From positions 1 through 64,000 of the forward strand of contig CAZSSP010000002.1 of assembly GCA_964609695.1 (NCBI GenBank): a stretch of 64,000 nt of DNA, in the 5' to 3' direction. Origin of the DNA: JAGNHS01 sp964609695 (GTDB lineage Bacteria > Bdellovibrionota > UBA2428). The translations under genes were made by a program, and so were the position numbers. This document shows, one piece after another, positions 27,121 to 35,574 of the stretch (its first letter is position 1; the number at the start of each line of letters is the position of its first letter). Under the pieces are notes generated by a model, which saw only the letters and a program-made list of their open reading frames with translations, did no database searches and was not told the DNA's origin.

Positions 27121-28773
27121 ATGTTGAATCAAAATGGGCTAGGGTTTTTAACCCTAGCCTTTTTAACCCTTCCGCTTCAGGCAACAGATAATATTTGTTC
27201 TACTCATAGTCGTGCTTCTGGAAATATCCGCGGAGCATGCGGCGATCGAACGCTTCCCGCAAATAAAACAAGAAATCTTCATAGAAATAGTGTTCGTCTT
27301 GAGTGTTCCTCTGAAGTGGATCATTACATTAGATCTCCCGAACCTTTTTCTTTTAAGGATTCTACGCAAAAGGCCACTATAGATGAATGGCTCTGGCTTG
27401 AAGAAGAAGGCGATAGAGTCAAAATGCAAAATTGGCGTCATGCTCATTCTAAGATTCCGATGTGGAAGGGTGCAATTCCATACGACACTATAGAAAAATG
27501 GACTTGGGAAGATTGTGTTTTGGGGTATGACTTAAGTTGCCCAGAGCACACTCGATATGTTCAGAAACCTGTTTACAATGATAAAGGAAAGCAAGTTGGG
27601 ACTAAAACTGTTGCTGAAAAATACCGTCCTGCTTGTTATCATGATGAAGATCAAAGTGAATCGCGCCATTGCTCCAGTGAGCAAATGATTTTTGATTCTG
27701 AATTTATTAGACCCTCTGTAGATAAAAACACTGTCGCCGTGGATAGCGAAGGAAATCAATTTCCTGGCTACACCTGGAATCCATCTTCACCTGATTATTA
27801 TGATGTCATACCTAGCAAATATGATTTGTTGCCTGGTGAAGTTGAAGACATTCAAATTTATTCAAACGCATCATTGTCAACGACCATTGCACCTACTGTA
27901 AAAATTGGGGATGCGTGGAATTCTTATAATTTTCGAATCAGTTTAGTGGGCTATGGGGCTTCGACTTCTTGTGAAATGCGGCGATACTACAATAAACCCG
28001 ATCTTCATTTAAAGGTTCGAGTCCTTACTGAAAAAAGATTGCTAGGCAAAAAAACTCCGAATGCTTTTAGAGCTTATGGTTTGGATTCTGAGGGAAATCA
28101 TACTCCTCCCCTGAATTTTAATTTGGAAACTAATTCTAAAGGAAAAGAAATACGAACAAATCCCTATCAATTAAGTTTGGTGGATACGAGTTCCTTTGTT
28201 GTTGAAGCCATGGCTCGCCAAAGTCGTAAGTCTTCGGCCGATAGAGAGCTTGAAAAAGCCGCCAAAGGTGAAGGTTCTAACACTACAAAAGAAGAGAAAA
28301 AGGAATTGGCTGAGCAAAGTGAAAAACGAGGATTTTATAAGGACACTCGAATTCGTGTGAAGCTCATTGAGGTCAAGGGAATGCTTGTTCGCGACATTCG
28401 TTTAGATAAACTTTATACAAATAGCGCTGAAGCGACTCGTGGAAACTTTTATTTAATTCCATTGGAAGAAGGCGCTGATAGTCTTTATAAAATTATGGGT
28501 TTTGAGCATCATTTGAAGCCCGGTCAAAATTACAAAATATCAGTAGCTATGTATAACCATGGTGTGCCTTTCTATAAAAAAGAAGGAGCTGGTATAGATG
28601 CGCTTGAGGGTTGGTACAGCGATGAATTACCTATGCCCTTCGCAACGAGCCCTGAAATGAAAGATAAGCGCGGCTTCGTAGAGCGCTATGTGATTGATCA
28701 TGCCAATGCGACAACTTCAGAAAAATGGAAAGACATTTGGTCGTTGATTACTTTTGAGTGGTTGAGGGACTAA
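27121..28773 (+). CDS. exported Cys-containing protein of unknown function
   Basis: The product has 550 residues and a signal peptide (likely cleavage at PLQA-TD). The first 200 mature residues hold about nine cysteines (for example DNICS, GACG, RLECSS, DCVLG, LSCPEH, PACYHD, RHCSS), which fits disulfide-linked folding outside the cytoplasm. The second half is beta-rich and interrupted by a charged, Lys/Glu-rich segment (about 377-400). A possible Ig-like C-terminal part includes LKPGQNYKISVAMYNHG. No family is recognised. It lies in the operon 46 bp after the first gene and 8 bp before the next. Confidence 0.7.
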   Translation: MLNQNGLGFLTLAFLTLPLQATDNICSTHSRASGNIRGACGDRTLPANKTRNLHRNSVRLECSSEVDHYIRSPEPFSFKDSTQKATIDEWLWLEEEGDRVKMQNWRHAHSKIPMWKGAIPYDTIEKWTWEDCVLGYDLSCPEHTRYVQKPVYNDKGKQVGTKTVAEKYRPACYHDEDQSESRHCSSEQMIFDSEFIRPSVDKNTVAVDSEGNQFPGYTWNPSSPDYYDVIPSKYDLLPGEVEDIQIYSNASLSTTIAPTVKIGDAWNSYNFRISLVGYGASTSCEMRRYYNKPDLHLKVRVLTEKRLLGKKTPNAFRAYGLDSEGNHTPPLNFNLETNSKGKEIRTNPYQLSLVDTSSFVVEAMARQSRKSSADRELEKAAKGEGSNTTKEEKKELAEQSEKRGFYKDTRIRVKLIEVKGMLVRDIRLDKLYTNSAEATRGNFYLIPLEEGADSLYKIMGFEHHLKPGQNYKISVAMYNHGVPFYKKEGAGIDALEGWYSDELPMPFATSPEMKDKRGFVERYVIDHANATTSEKWKDIWSLITFEWLRD

Positions 28774-28781
28774 GGATGAAT

Positions 28782-29803
28782 ATGAAAAATTATTTTATTT
28801 TGAGTTCTCTGATTTTGTTGAGCGTATTATCAGAAGCTAAAAGTATCGAAGATTATAGAAGTGCCTATCCTTCAAATGAAAAGCCTTCTACTTTTAGTTC
28901 TCCTGCTGATTCGTTGAGAGAAATGTTGGGGACTAATTCCAGTAATATGACGGCTATTGAGCAAGTTTCTAAACTTAAGGACCAAGGGCTTCCGCAGCGT
29001 AAAAGCCACGTTTCGAGTTTTGTTCGTCAAAGTCTTCTCGAGAAAGCTCGAGAGTTCATGATGAAGGATCAGTTCGACACTCCCCAACTTTTCGAACCTT
29101 CTAGTACTTTAACAATGGAGCAAGTTGAAGAGAAAATTCGAGCTAAATCGACGGCTTTTTGTAGAGAAAATATACTTCCTCAGCTCGACACGCTCATTAA
29201 AGAATATCTATCGCAAACAGATGATGGAAGCGCTTCACAATCTCTTAAAGAAGTGTCGCCCAACAAAAATAAAATTATTTCAACTTTTGTGAATTATTTA
29301 AATGAGCATGCTTCCGTGGGTGGAGCTAAAAAAGCTTTCGCAATGGTTTTAGGTAGTCTTCAAGACATTGAAATTGAAAATGCGACTTTGTCTCGATTAA
29401 TTTTCAAAACACCTACGAATACAGTATTGAAGTTAAGTCTTCCAATGTTGATTTCTGCTCGAACAGGAGAAGATTATTACTTTGTACAAATGCTTTCTTG
29501 TTTTCAGGTTTTGGTGAATGAAAAGAAAGTGGCTTTAGACAAAGACATTAAAGATGGAAAATCAAATAATTTTAAAGATCGCGATTTGTATTCAAANNNN
29601 NNNNNNNNNNNNNNNNNNNNNNNNNNNNNNNNNNNNNNNNNNNNNNNNNNNNNNNNNNNNNNNNNNNNNNNNNNNNNNNNNNNNNNNNNNNNNNNNTGGC
29701 GGATTATAGCTTTTTTAATGAGTCCCTTGATGCCTTCTATCGATTAGAAAATACTTTGCAACAAGAGAAAGATAGAGCTGCCCTTAAGAAGGAAAAACCC
29801 TAA
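28782..29803 (+). CDS. exported protein, broken by an assembly gap
   Basis: I chose the ATG at 28782 (MKNYFILSS), 6 nt after a TAAGG site at the end of the previous gene; the ATG at 28776 is an alternative. The signal peptide ends near LSEA-KS. About 272 residues precede a run of 100 N. After the gap the frame that reads ADYSFFNESLDAF and ends EKDRAALKKEKP and TAA at 29803 is the natural one, because its stop overlaps the next start (TAATG). The two sides are not in frame across exactly 100 bases, so the N run must be a placeholder of unknown true length. Helical and acidic; family unknown. Confidence 0.65.
29597..29696. other. assembly gap (100 N)
   Basis: A run of exactly 100 N lies inside an open gene. 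The coding frames on the two sides do not match across 100 bases, so the true length is different. One scaffold join can be assumed; everything before and after still reads as one operon. Confidence 0.95.
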
Positions 29804-30870
29804 TGAAACGTTATCTACTTCTTTTTGGACTTTTCTTCTTTCCGTTGATTTCTTTAAAGGCTGCCAGCGTTGCCGATTACAAATCGCAAATGGAAGCTCT
29901 TAAAAATGAAATTGAGCCAGAAAGAAAGGCCAAGCCTCTTTTTAATTTACCCTCATTTTTAGGAAGCCTTCAGGAATATTTTCGTGAGCTTTCTGTTGAT
30001 GAAAATAATTTAACTTTTCGTGATTATAAACGAATGCGAGAGGGCTATAAAAAAGCTTATCAACTTGTATTGGAAATTGCTTCCGATAATGAGCTCTCTG
30101 AAAAACAAAAGTTTGAAGCCCTTGAATATGTTTCAAACACCTTAGGTGAGTCTATTGAAAAACTCACAAAACCCTATGTCGATGCTGAGATGCCTCCAGA
30201 AATCTCTCGAGGACATGATGAAAATCCCTTCGCCTATGCCGGTCGATGGATTTGGACTAAATTTTTATATGCCGTGAGTTTCACTTCTCGAGATGTGACC
30301 ACTTGGGTGAACCCTACGGATGGGCGTGGAAATTGGTCAGTGGATAATTTCTCTCGAAATGCCGTTGAAGGTTGGGGAAACATCAAGAGATCAAGATTTT
30401 TAAAACAAACTTCTAAAGATTTTGGAAAAATTTATACAGCCGAACTCAAAAAGGCCAAAAACGATAAAGCTTACAATGCTCGTATGGCTGCTTTAATAAA
30501 TTTAGTTCAAAAATATTATGAGCAAGAAATCGAACCCATGAAGTACGGCAAAGCCCATCGTGCGGTTGGTCTTTTTTATCTATTTATGGCTTATGGTTAC
30601 TGGTATTTTTTTCCCTATCACGACGTTGTCGCTGATTTGCCTCCTTTTTACGGAGAACGAACAAAGTTAACAGGAATTATGAGCGTAGCCTTAGGGGCGG
30701 CTGCTTGGACGGTCCTCTACGCTACTCGTCAGGGAAATTCTGGGCTTGGCTTCTATAGAAGTTTAAGCAAATTGATGCGGACTAATGAGAAGGTCCTTAA
30801 AAGCTTGCCTATGAAGCCTGATGAGAGGGAACTCTGCGAAAAACTTCTTATGACAAGCGCAGAGCCTTAA
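29803..30870 (+). CDS. exported or inner-membrane protein with C-terminal helices
   Basis: The product has 355 residues. A signal peptide or N-terminal anchor occupies residues 1-20 (LISLKA-AS). A helical middle follows, then two hydrophobic segments near the C-terminus (about 260-275, GLFYLFMAYGYWYFF, and about 293-312, GIMSVALGAAAWTVLYA). It could therefore sit in the inner membrane with most of its mass in the periplasm. The start codon overlaps the stop of the gene before it (TAATG), so translation is coupled. It is the last gene of the four-gene run. I recognise no family. Confidence 0.68.
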   Translation: MKRYLLLFGLFFFPLISLKAASVADYKSQMEALKNEIEPERKAKPLFNLPSFLGSLQEYFRELSVDENNLTFRDYKRMREGYKKAYQLVLEIASDNELSEKQKFEALEYVSNTLGESIEKLTKPYVDAEMPPEISRGHDENPFAYAGRWIWTKFLYAVSFTSRDVTTWVNPTDGRGNWSVDNFSRNAVEGWGNIKRSRFLKQTSKDFGKIYTAELKKAKNDKAYNARMAALINLVQKYYEQEIEPMKYGKAHRAVGLFYLFMAYGYWYFFPYHDVVADLPPFYGERTKLTGIMSVALGAAAWTVLYATRQGNSGLGFYRSLSKLMRTNEKVLKSLPMKPDERELCEKLLMTSAEP

Positions 30871-30919
30871 GATTCTCTTAGCTGCACTCAATTCAAGATT
30901 TTTTAAGTGACCTCGTGCC

Positions 30920-30948
30920 TTGACTTCGAATCACGCTCACGTTGAAAT
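30920..30948 (+). promoter_or_regulatory. likely promoter of the PIN-PhoH gene
   Basis: TTGACT (30920-30925) and TGAAAT (30943-30948) are spaced by 17 bp, 27 bp before the ATG at 30975. This suits sigma-70. It separates the gene from the operon before it. Confidence 0.4.
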
Positions 30949-30974
30949 AAATACTTAGAGGTACAGCTGAGTTA

Positions 30975-32297
30975 ATGCGTAAAACCTTTGTCCTAGATAC
31001 AAACGTTCTCCTCTTTGACGCCCAAGCCATATTTAAATTTGGTGACAATGACGTTGTAATTCCTATTACAGTCATTGAGGAAATTGATCGTTTTAAAAAA
31101 GATCTCAACGAAAACGGTCGTAATGCTCGTCATTTTAGTCGAATGATGGATGAGCTTCGTCGCAAAGGTGGAAGTCTATCTCAGGGCGTAAAACTTGAGA
31201 AGGGGACTTTGCGGGTCGATCTTATTCAAGGTGACAGTGATTTACCTTCTGAGCTTATTCACGATAAAGCGGATAATAGAATTTTAGCGGTGGCCTATCA
31301 CGAGCTTAAGTCTCTAGGGCCCGATAAAGTTGTTTTTATAACTAAAGACACTAATCTTCGTATCAAAGCCGATGCTTTAGGTATTCCTGCGGATGATTAC
31401 GAAGCTACTAAAGTTTCCATTGAAGAGCTTTACTCAGGAATGGGTGTGTTTGATGTTGATGAGCAATCTATAGAGTCATTTTATAATGATAAGAAACTCG
31501 AGATTGATGGACAGGATCTCTATCCTAACCAATTTGTAGTCTTGCGAGACAAGCTTAATCCTTCGCACTCCGCTATTGGTCGTTATGATGTTAGGCAAGG
31601 AGCTGTTATACCACTGCTTAAATTTCCAGAAGGTATCTGGGGATTGCACCCTAAAAACGTTGAGCAAAGCTTTGCGATGGATGTTTTACTTAACGACGAT
31701 ATTCAATTAGTGACTCTAGTGGGTAAGGCTGGAACCGGTAAAACTTTGCTGGCTTTAGCCGCAGGTCTTCAAAAAACCTTAGATGAAGGTCGTTATCAAA
31801 GATTATTGTGCTCACGGCCTATTTTTCCAATGGGTAAGGATGTGGGTTATTTGCCTGGGGATATAGAACAAAAACTAAATCCTTGGATGCAGCCTATTTT
31901 TGATAATCTTGAGTTTTTAATGGGCGGTGCTGAAGGCAAGCGAAATCGTGGTGGAATAACTCGAGGAATGCATGAGTTGATTAACCAAGGAATGCTTCAC
32001 ATTGAGCCATTAACTTATATTCGGGGTCGATCTATCCCGAATCAGTATTTAATTGTGGATGAAGCCCAAAACCTAACGCCCCATGAAATAAAAACAATTC
32101 TAACGCGTGCTGGGGATAATACTAAAGTGATTCTCACTGGGGATTGTTATCAAATTGATAATCCCTACGTAGATAGCTCTAGTAATGGTTTGGCGTATGT
32201 GGTGGAGCGTATGAAGGGCGAGGAAATATCTGGCCACGTGACTCTTGTTAAAGGAGAGCGCTCGGCACTGGCGGAACTTTCTTCGAACCTGCTATAG
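30975..32297 (+). CDS. PIN-domain PhoH-family ATPase
   Basis: The product has 440 residues. Residues about 1-140 are a PIN ribonuclease domain: the acidic residues of FVLDTNVLLFD (about 4-14), the Glu in TVIEEIDRF and DNRILAVAYH are placed as in active members. Residues about 225-440 are the PhoH ATPase: Walker A GKAGTGKTLL (about 253-262), Walker B YLIVDEAQN (about 356-364) and the late TGD segment. The two-domain form resembles YlaK-type PhoH2 proteins, which couple RNA unwinding to RNA cleavage. PhoH-family genes are widespread; phosphate starvation control is documented only in some species. The PilZ gene follows after 7 bp. Confidence 0.9.
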   Translation: MRKTFVLDTNVLLFDAQAIFKFGDNDVVIPITVIEEIDRFKKDLNENGRNARHFSRMMDELRRKGGSLSQGVKLEKGTLRVDLIQGDSDLPSELIHDKADNRILAVAYHELKSLGPDKVVFITKDTNLRIKADALGIPADDYEATKVSIEELYSGMGVFDVDEQSIESFYNDKKLEIDGQDLYPNQFVVLRDKLNPSHSAIGRYDVRQGAVIPLLKFPEGIWGLHPKNVEQSFAMDVLLNDDIQLVTLVGKAGTGKTLLALAAGLQKTLDEGRYQRLLCSRPIFPMGKDVGYLPGDIEQKLNPWMQPIFDNLEFLMGGAEGKRNRGGITRGMHELINQGMLHIEPLTYIRGRSIPNQYLIVDEAQNLTPHEIKTILTRAGDNTKVILTGDCYQIDNPYVDSSSNGLAYVVERMKGEEISGHVTLVKGERSALAELSSNLL

Positions 32298-32304
32298 TAT
32301 CTTT

Positions 32305-32838
32305 GTGATCGAGAATCGCCGTTTTTATAGAATTCCGTTTTTTGCCAAAATTCTTTTGGGAACAGCGGATAAAGTTTATTCCGCAAATTGCGTGAATCTT
32401 TCACAGGGGGGCGTATTTATTTCTTTACTTCAGGTAGAGGAATTTAGAAGAGATATGCCTTGTTATGCGGTTATAGGGCTTGGTCCCAATATCCCGCCAA
32501 TTACATTTGAATCTTCAGTTAAACGCTTAGCGCTTCCATCTCCAAATCCTGAAAAGCTCTATGGATTGGGCTTAGCTTTCGATAAAGGTTCTCAGGAAAG
32601 TCGAGCCTTACTTAATGATTATTTGGACGATGTTAAAGACAATTACGAACTTCTAGGAACTTTGTTGGGTCAAGGTGAACCTGACATTCGTTCTTTGAGA
32701 CCCATTTTTTCAGAATTGTTTCTTCCTCACTTTGTGGATTTGGCGCAGCTCAAAACTTATGTTGATAGAGTACTTAAAAGTATAGAAATGATTGATCAGC
32801 AACAGTCCTCGCTACAACAAAACAATGCGTCTAGTTAA
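32305..32838 (+). CDS. PilZ-domain protein
   Basis: I use the GTG at 32305 (177 residues). An upstream ATG at 32245 would overlap the PhoH gene by 53 bp and add nothing that looks like a domain. The N-terminal 100 residues show the cyclic di-GMP motifs of PilZ: an Arg-rich NRRFYRI at residues 3-9 and CVNLSQGGVFIS (about 31). The C-terminal 70 residues are helical and acidic with no clear domain. It probably reports cyclic di-GMP levels to a target, such as motility or envelope functions; the target is unknown. It overlaps the start of the next gene by 14 bp. Confidence 0.78.
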   Translation: MIENRRFYRIPFFAKILLGTADKVYSANCVNLSQGGVFISLLQVEEFRRDMPCYAVIGLGPNIPPITFESSVKRLALPSPNPEKLYGLGLAFDKGSQESRALLNDYLDDVKDNYELLGTLLGQGEPDIRSLRPIFSELFLPHFVDLAQLKTYVDRVLKSIEMIDQQQSSLQQNNASS

Positions 32839-34189
32839 TGCTCTACTCGTCTTTTTTTTATTGGTGAATATTTTATATTTCCAAAAGGGTGGTTCTAATC
32901 CGGCTTCTCGATTGGGAACTCTGGCAGCTATGACGGAGTATCATAGTTTTGAAACAAGCCCATTTAAAAAATGGACGGCCGATTGGTCCATTCGAGAAGG
33001 GCATTATTATTCAAACAAAGCGCCTGGTCCTATGTTGTTGGGATGGCCCTTCTATAAAGTTTGGGAAATTTTTCGTATACAAACAGACTCTGTAGAGGCG
33101 CGCAATGAACGACGGCTCCAGCTTCAAGATGAAATTTCTTTTATACTTTCCATTTTACTTCAATGTATCCCACTCATTTTTTTATTAAATCATTTTTTCA
33201 AAAGGGAATTCACTAGAAAAAAGACTTTATTAGCTCAAAGTGTATTTTTGATATTGGCGATTTGTTTTGGCTCTACTGGAGCCTTCTTTTTTAACACCTA
33301 TTTTGGACATGCTTTTGCTGTGATTAGTGTGTTGGGCTTTTTAATGTATTGGAGAGAAAGGCAATTTTTAGTGAGTGGATTTTTTCTGGCTTTAGGCGTA
33401 CTCAGCGACTACGGTTCCATTCTTATGATTCCGGCCGCCCTAGTGGCGCAAATATTTTCAAAGAAAAATCAGCCATGGAAGAGTTTTATTTTTCCTTTCC
33501 TTAAAGGCACCCTTATTCCTTTGCTCCTTTGGTGTGTTTATCACACGATTTGTTTTGGCAATCCTTGGACCTTAGCCAATAAATATCAAAACCCAGTCTT
33601 TCAGGATCTTTTGAATCAAGGGCCTCAGTTGTGGGGTATTTTTAGTTACCCTAGTTGGGAAACGACGCGGAATCTTTTGTGGGGTTCAACTCGAGGTATT
33701 TTACAAACTCAGTCTTGGGTTTTGTTAACGATTCCAGCACTTCTATACTTACTGTTTATTAAGAAAAAAAATTCCTTTGAAGTTATTTTTTCACTTTGTT
33801 TTTTTATCGGACTTTTTTATATGAATATTTCATTTGGAGGTTGGCATGGCGGGGCTTCTCCAGGGGCTCGATATCTTTCAGCGGGAATCGCTTCTCTAGC
33901 CTTGGCTCTTTGGGTAGAGTGGGAAAATCTATCGCCTCATTTTATTAAAATACTTTGGGGCTCCATTAGTGTTTCGTTGATTTTTTATGCGCATGTTATG
34001 AGCACCTCTATTTTAATGAGTGGATATCCAATTCTAGAGGAAGCTTTTAATTGGGTGTGGAAACTTTCAGTTTTTCCTTATGCTAAAGCAAAAACAATTT
34101 TGCTAATTGTTATTTTTTTAATGTTTGTTCGTAACCCTAAAGTTGTGAATGAATTAAAGACAGTGCGACACAAAAAGAACAGCATTTGA
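32825..34189 (+). CDS. GT-C-like polytopic membrane protein
   Basis: The product has 454 residues using the ATG at 32825 (MRLVNALL), which begins directly with the first membrane helix; an ATG at 32792 would lie deeper inside the PilZ gene. There are about ten membrane helices. The first outer loop holds a segment (GHYYSNKAPGPMLLGWPFY, about 64) that resembles lipid-linked sugar transferases of the GT-C fold, which use polyprenyl-phosphate sugars. The exact substrate cannot be named. Its 3 prime end overlaps the next gene on the opposite strand by 36 bp (34154-34189), an unusual tail-to-tail overlap. Confidence 0.65.
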   Translation: MRLVNALLVFFLLVNILYFQKGGSNPASRLGTLAAMTEYHSFETSPFKKWTADWSIREGHYYSNKAPGPMLLGWPFYKVWEIFRIQTDSVEARNERRLQLQDEISFILSILLQCIPLIFLLNHFFKREFTRKKTLLAQSVFLILAICFGSTGAFFFNTYFGHAFAVISVLGFLMYWRERQFLVSGFFLALGVLSDYGSILMIPAALVAQIFSKKNQPWKSFIFPFLKGTLIPLLLWCVYHTICFGNPWTLANKYQNPVFQDLLNQGPQLWGIFSYPSWETTRNLLWGSTRGILQTQSWVLLTIPALLYLLFIKKKNSFEVIFSLCFFIGLFYMNISFGGWHGGASPGARYLSAGIASLALALWVEWENLSPHFIKILWGSISVSLIFYAHVMSTSILMSGYPILEEAFNWVWKLSVFPYAKAKTILLIVIFLMFVRNPKVVNELKTVRHKKNSI

Positions 34190-35572
34190 AGTGCTTTGAA
34201 CTTGGCACCAACCTGCTTTTTTAAATTCATTGACCCAATCGTAATTAATGTTTCCTTCGAGGTTTCTAGCTAAGAGCAACGATTTGTTAGGAGTTGGTGT
34301 GGGAATTTCTTGACCAACAAACTCAACGTCAACATTGGAATACCAGCTCAGAGGAGCTGCGTTCATGAAGTCTACAGCGAATGGTTTTTGCGCCAAATAG
34401 AGGGTGGAACTTCCAAAATCATGAGACCATTTGCTAATCATTTCGCTTTCAATGGGTTTAGAATTTCTATGAGTGGATATTTTCCCGTATTGTAGAAAAA
34501 ATAAAATTAAGATCGAAAAGAATGCCGTGTATTTTTGGCAGGCAACAACATTGATTCTAATTTTCGAGCTGACGAAGATACTTATTAGCCAAGCCATCCA
34601 TGGGAAAATGTAAATCCAATATTGGGCTCCAATGCGTTCGGCTGGAGCGTACATCAAAATGTAGGTGAGTATTAAAGTCCAGCAAAGTGGAACGGCCTTA
34701 TTTTTAAAGGTGGAGCGGCTTAAAGAAAAAAGAATGAGCGGAAATAAAAAATAAGAGTCTTTTAAAAGCGCCCACCAAAAACGAGTGTCGACTAAGCGAA
34801 TCCACTTCATGGATCCAGAGAAACGATTAGTCATTTGACGATACCAATAAAGTTCTAAAAAATCTGGAGCATTAGAGAGGTGAATGCTCAGCCAATAAAG
34901 ACCTATGGTGAAAGCAAAAAAAACGAGTGAAAGCATGGCCGTTTTGAAGAATTGCTTTGGTTTTTTAAGACTGAAAAGTACGACTAAGGCGGCTGGTCCA
35001 AAGCCAAGAATGCTTAATCCTTTGGCCATGAAGGCCAGGCCCAAGGATATACCTGAGAGCGGAGCCCAGTATTTTTTGGCGTTTTTTTGTGTGCTTTGCC
35101 ATAAAGAATAAAGAAAAAAACTTAAAAAAAAGAAACAGGCTGGGTCCAGGTAAAAACTCGAATAAAAATTAGCAAAGGGTGCCAAAATCCAAAGTATAAG
35201 AATTGTTAATGTTGCAATGGCCTCTGAGCTTAGAAGAGTGATCCAAGTAAATAATAAAAAAAGAGTGGCTAGGTAGAAGAGATGCCCAGAGATTCGGGCA
35301 CTCCAATCAGCCGCGCCGAAAAATTTAAACACTAAGGCTTGAATCCAAAAAGCTAAATGGGGGTGATCGGCGTAATAAGGTTGAAATTCAGTGAGTCTGG
35401 AATCAAGTTTGAAGAGCTCTCCAGTATGGGAAATTTCTCTAGAAATCGTGGCGTAAAGAGGGGCGTCAAGACTGAGCCCCTCTTCAAAATTTCTAGCACC
35501 GACCGATAAAAACGCGAGAAAGAGAATCCACAAAAAACTTTTGTAATTTTTAGTAGCAAACTCTTTGAACAC
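34154..35572 (-). CDS. ArnT/PMT-family membrane glycosyltransferase
   Basis: The product has 472 residues with about eleven membrane helices. The first outer loop contains LDAPLYATISREI (about 35-47), which matches the acidic catalytic loop of ArnT and mannosyltransferase-type enzymes (GT39/GT83). Such enzymes transfer sugars from undecaprenyl or dolichyl phosphate to lipid A or proteins in the periplasm. The GTG start lies 3 bp after the ahcY stop, so both may be on one transcript, although no functional link is evident. It shares a 36-bp tail overlap with the GT-C-like gene on the plus strand. Confidence 0.78.
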   Translation of the reverse strand: MFKEFATKNYKSFLWILFLAFLSVGARNFEEGLSLDAPLYATISREISHTGELFKLDSRLTEFQPYYADHPHLAFWIQALVFKFFGAADWSARISGHLFYLATLFLLFTWITLLSSEAIATLTILILWILAPFANFYSSFYLDPACFFFLSFFLYSLWQSTQKNAKKYWAPLSGISLGLAFMAKGLSILGFGPAALVVLFSLKKPKQFFKTAMLSLVFFAFTIGLYWLSIHLSNAPDFLELYWYRQMTNRFSGSMKWIRLVDTRFWWALLKDSYFLFPLILFSLSRSTFKNKAVPLCWTLILTYILMYAPAERIGAQYWIYIFPWMAWLISIFVSSKIRINVVACQKYTAFFSILILFFLQYGKISTHRNSKPIESEMISKWSHDFGSSTLYLAQKPFAVDFMNAAPLSWYSNVDVEFVGQEIPTPTPNKSLLLARNLEGNINYDWVNEFKKAGWCQVQSTSNAVLFVSHCL

Positions 35573-35574
35573 TT

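Noticed and set aside
28758..29747. Open frame running through the N gap and ending in WRIIAFLMSPLMPSID
   Set aside because: The frame after the gap depends on the placeholder length. The alternative frame ends with a stop that overlaps the next start codon and has natural composition, so it is the real one.
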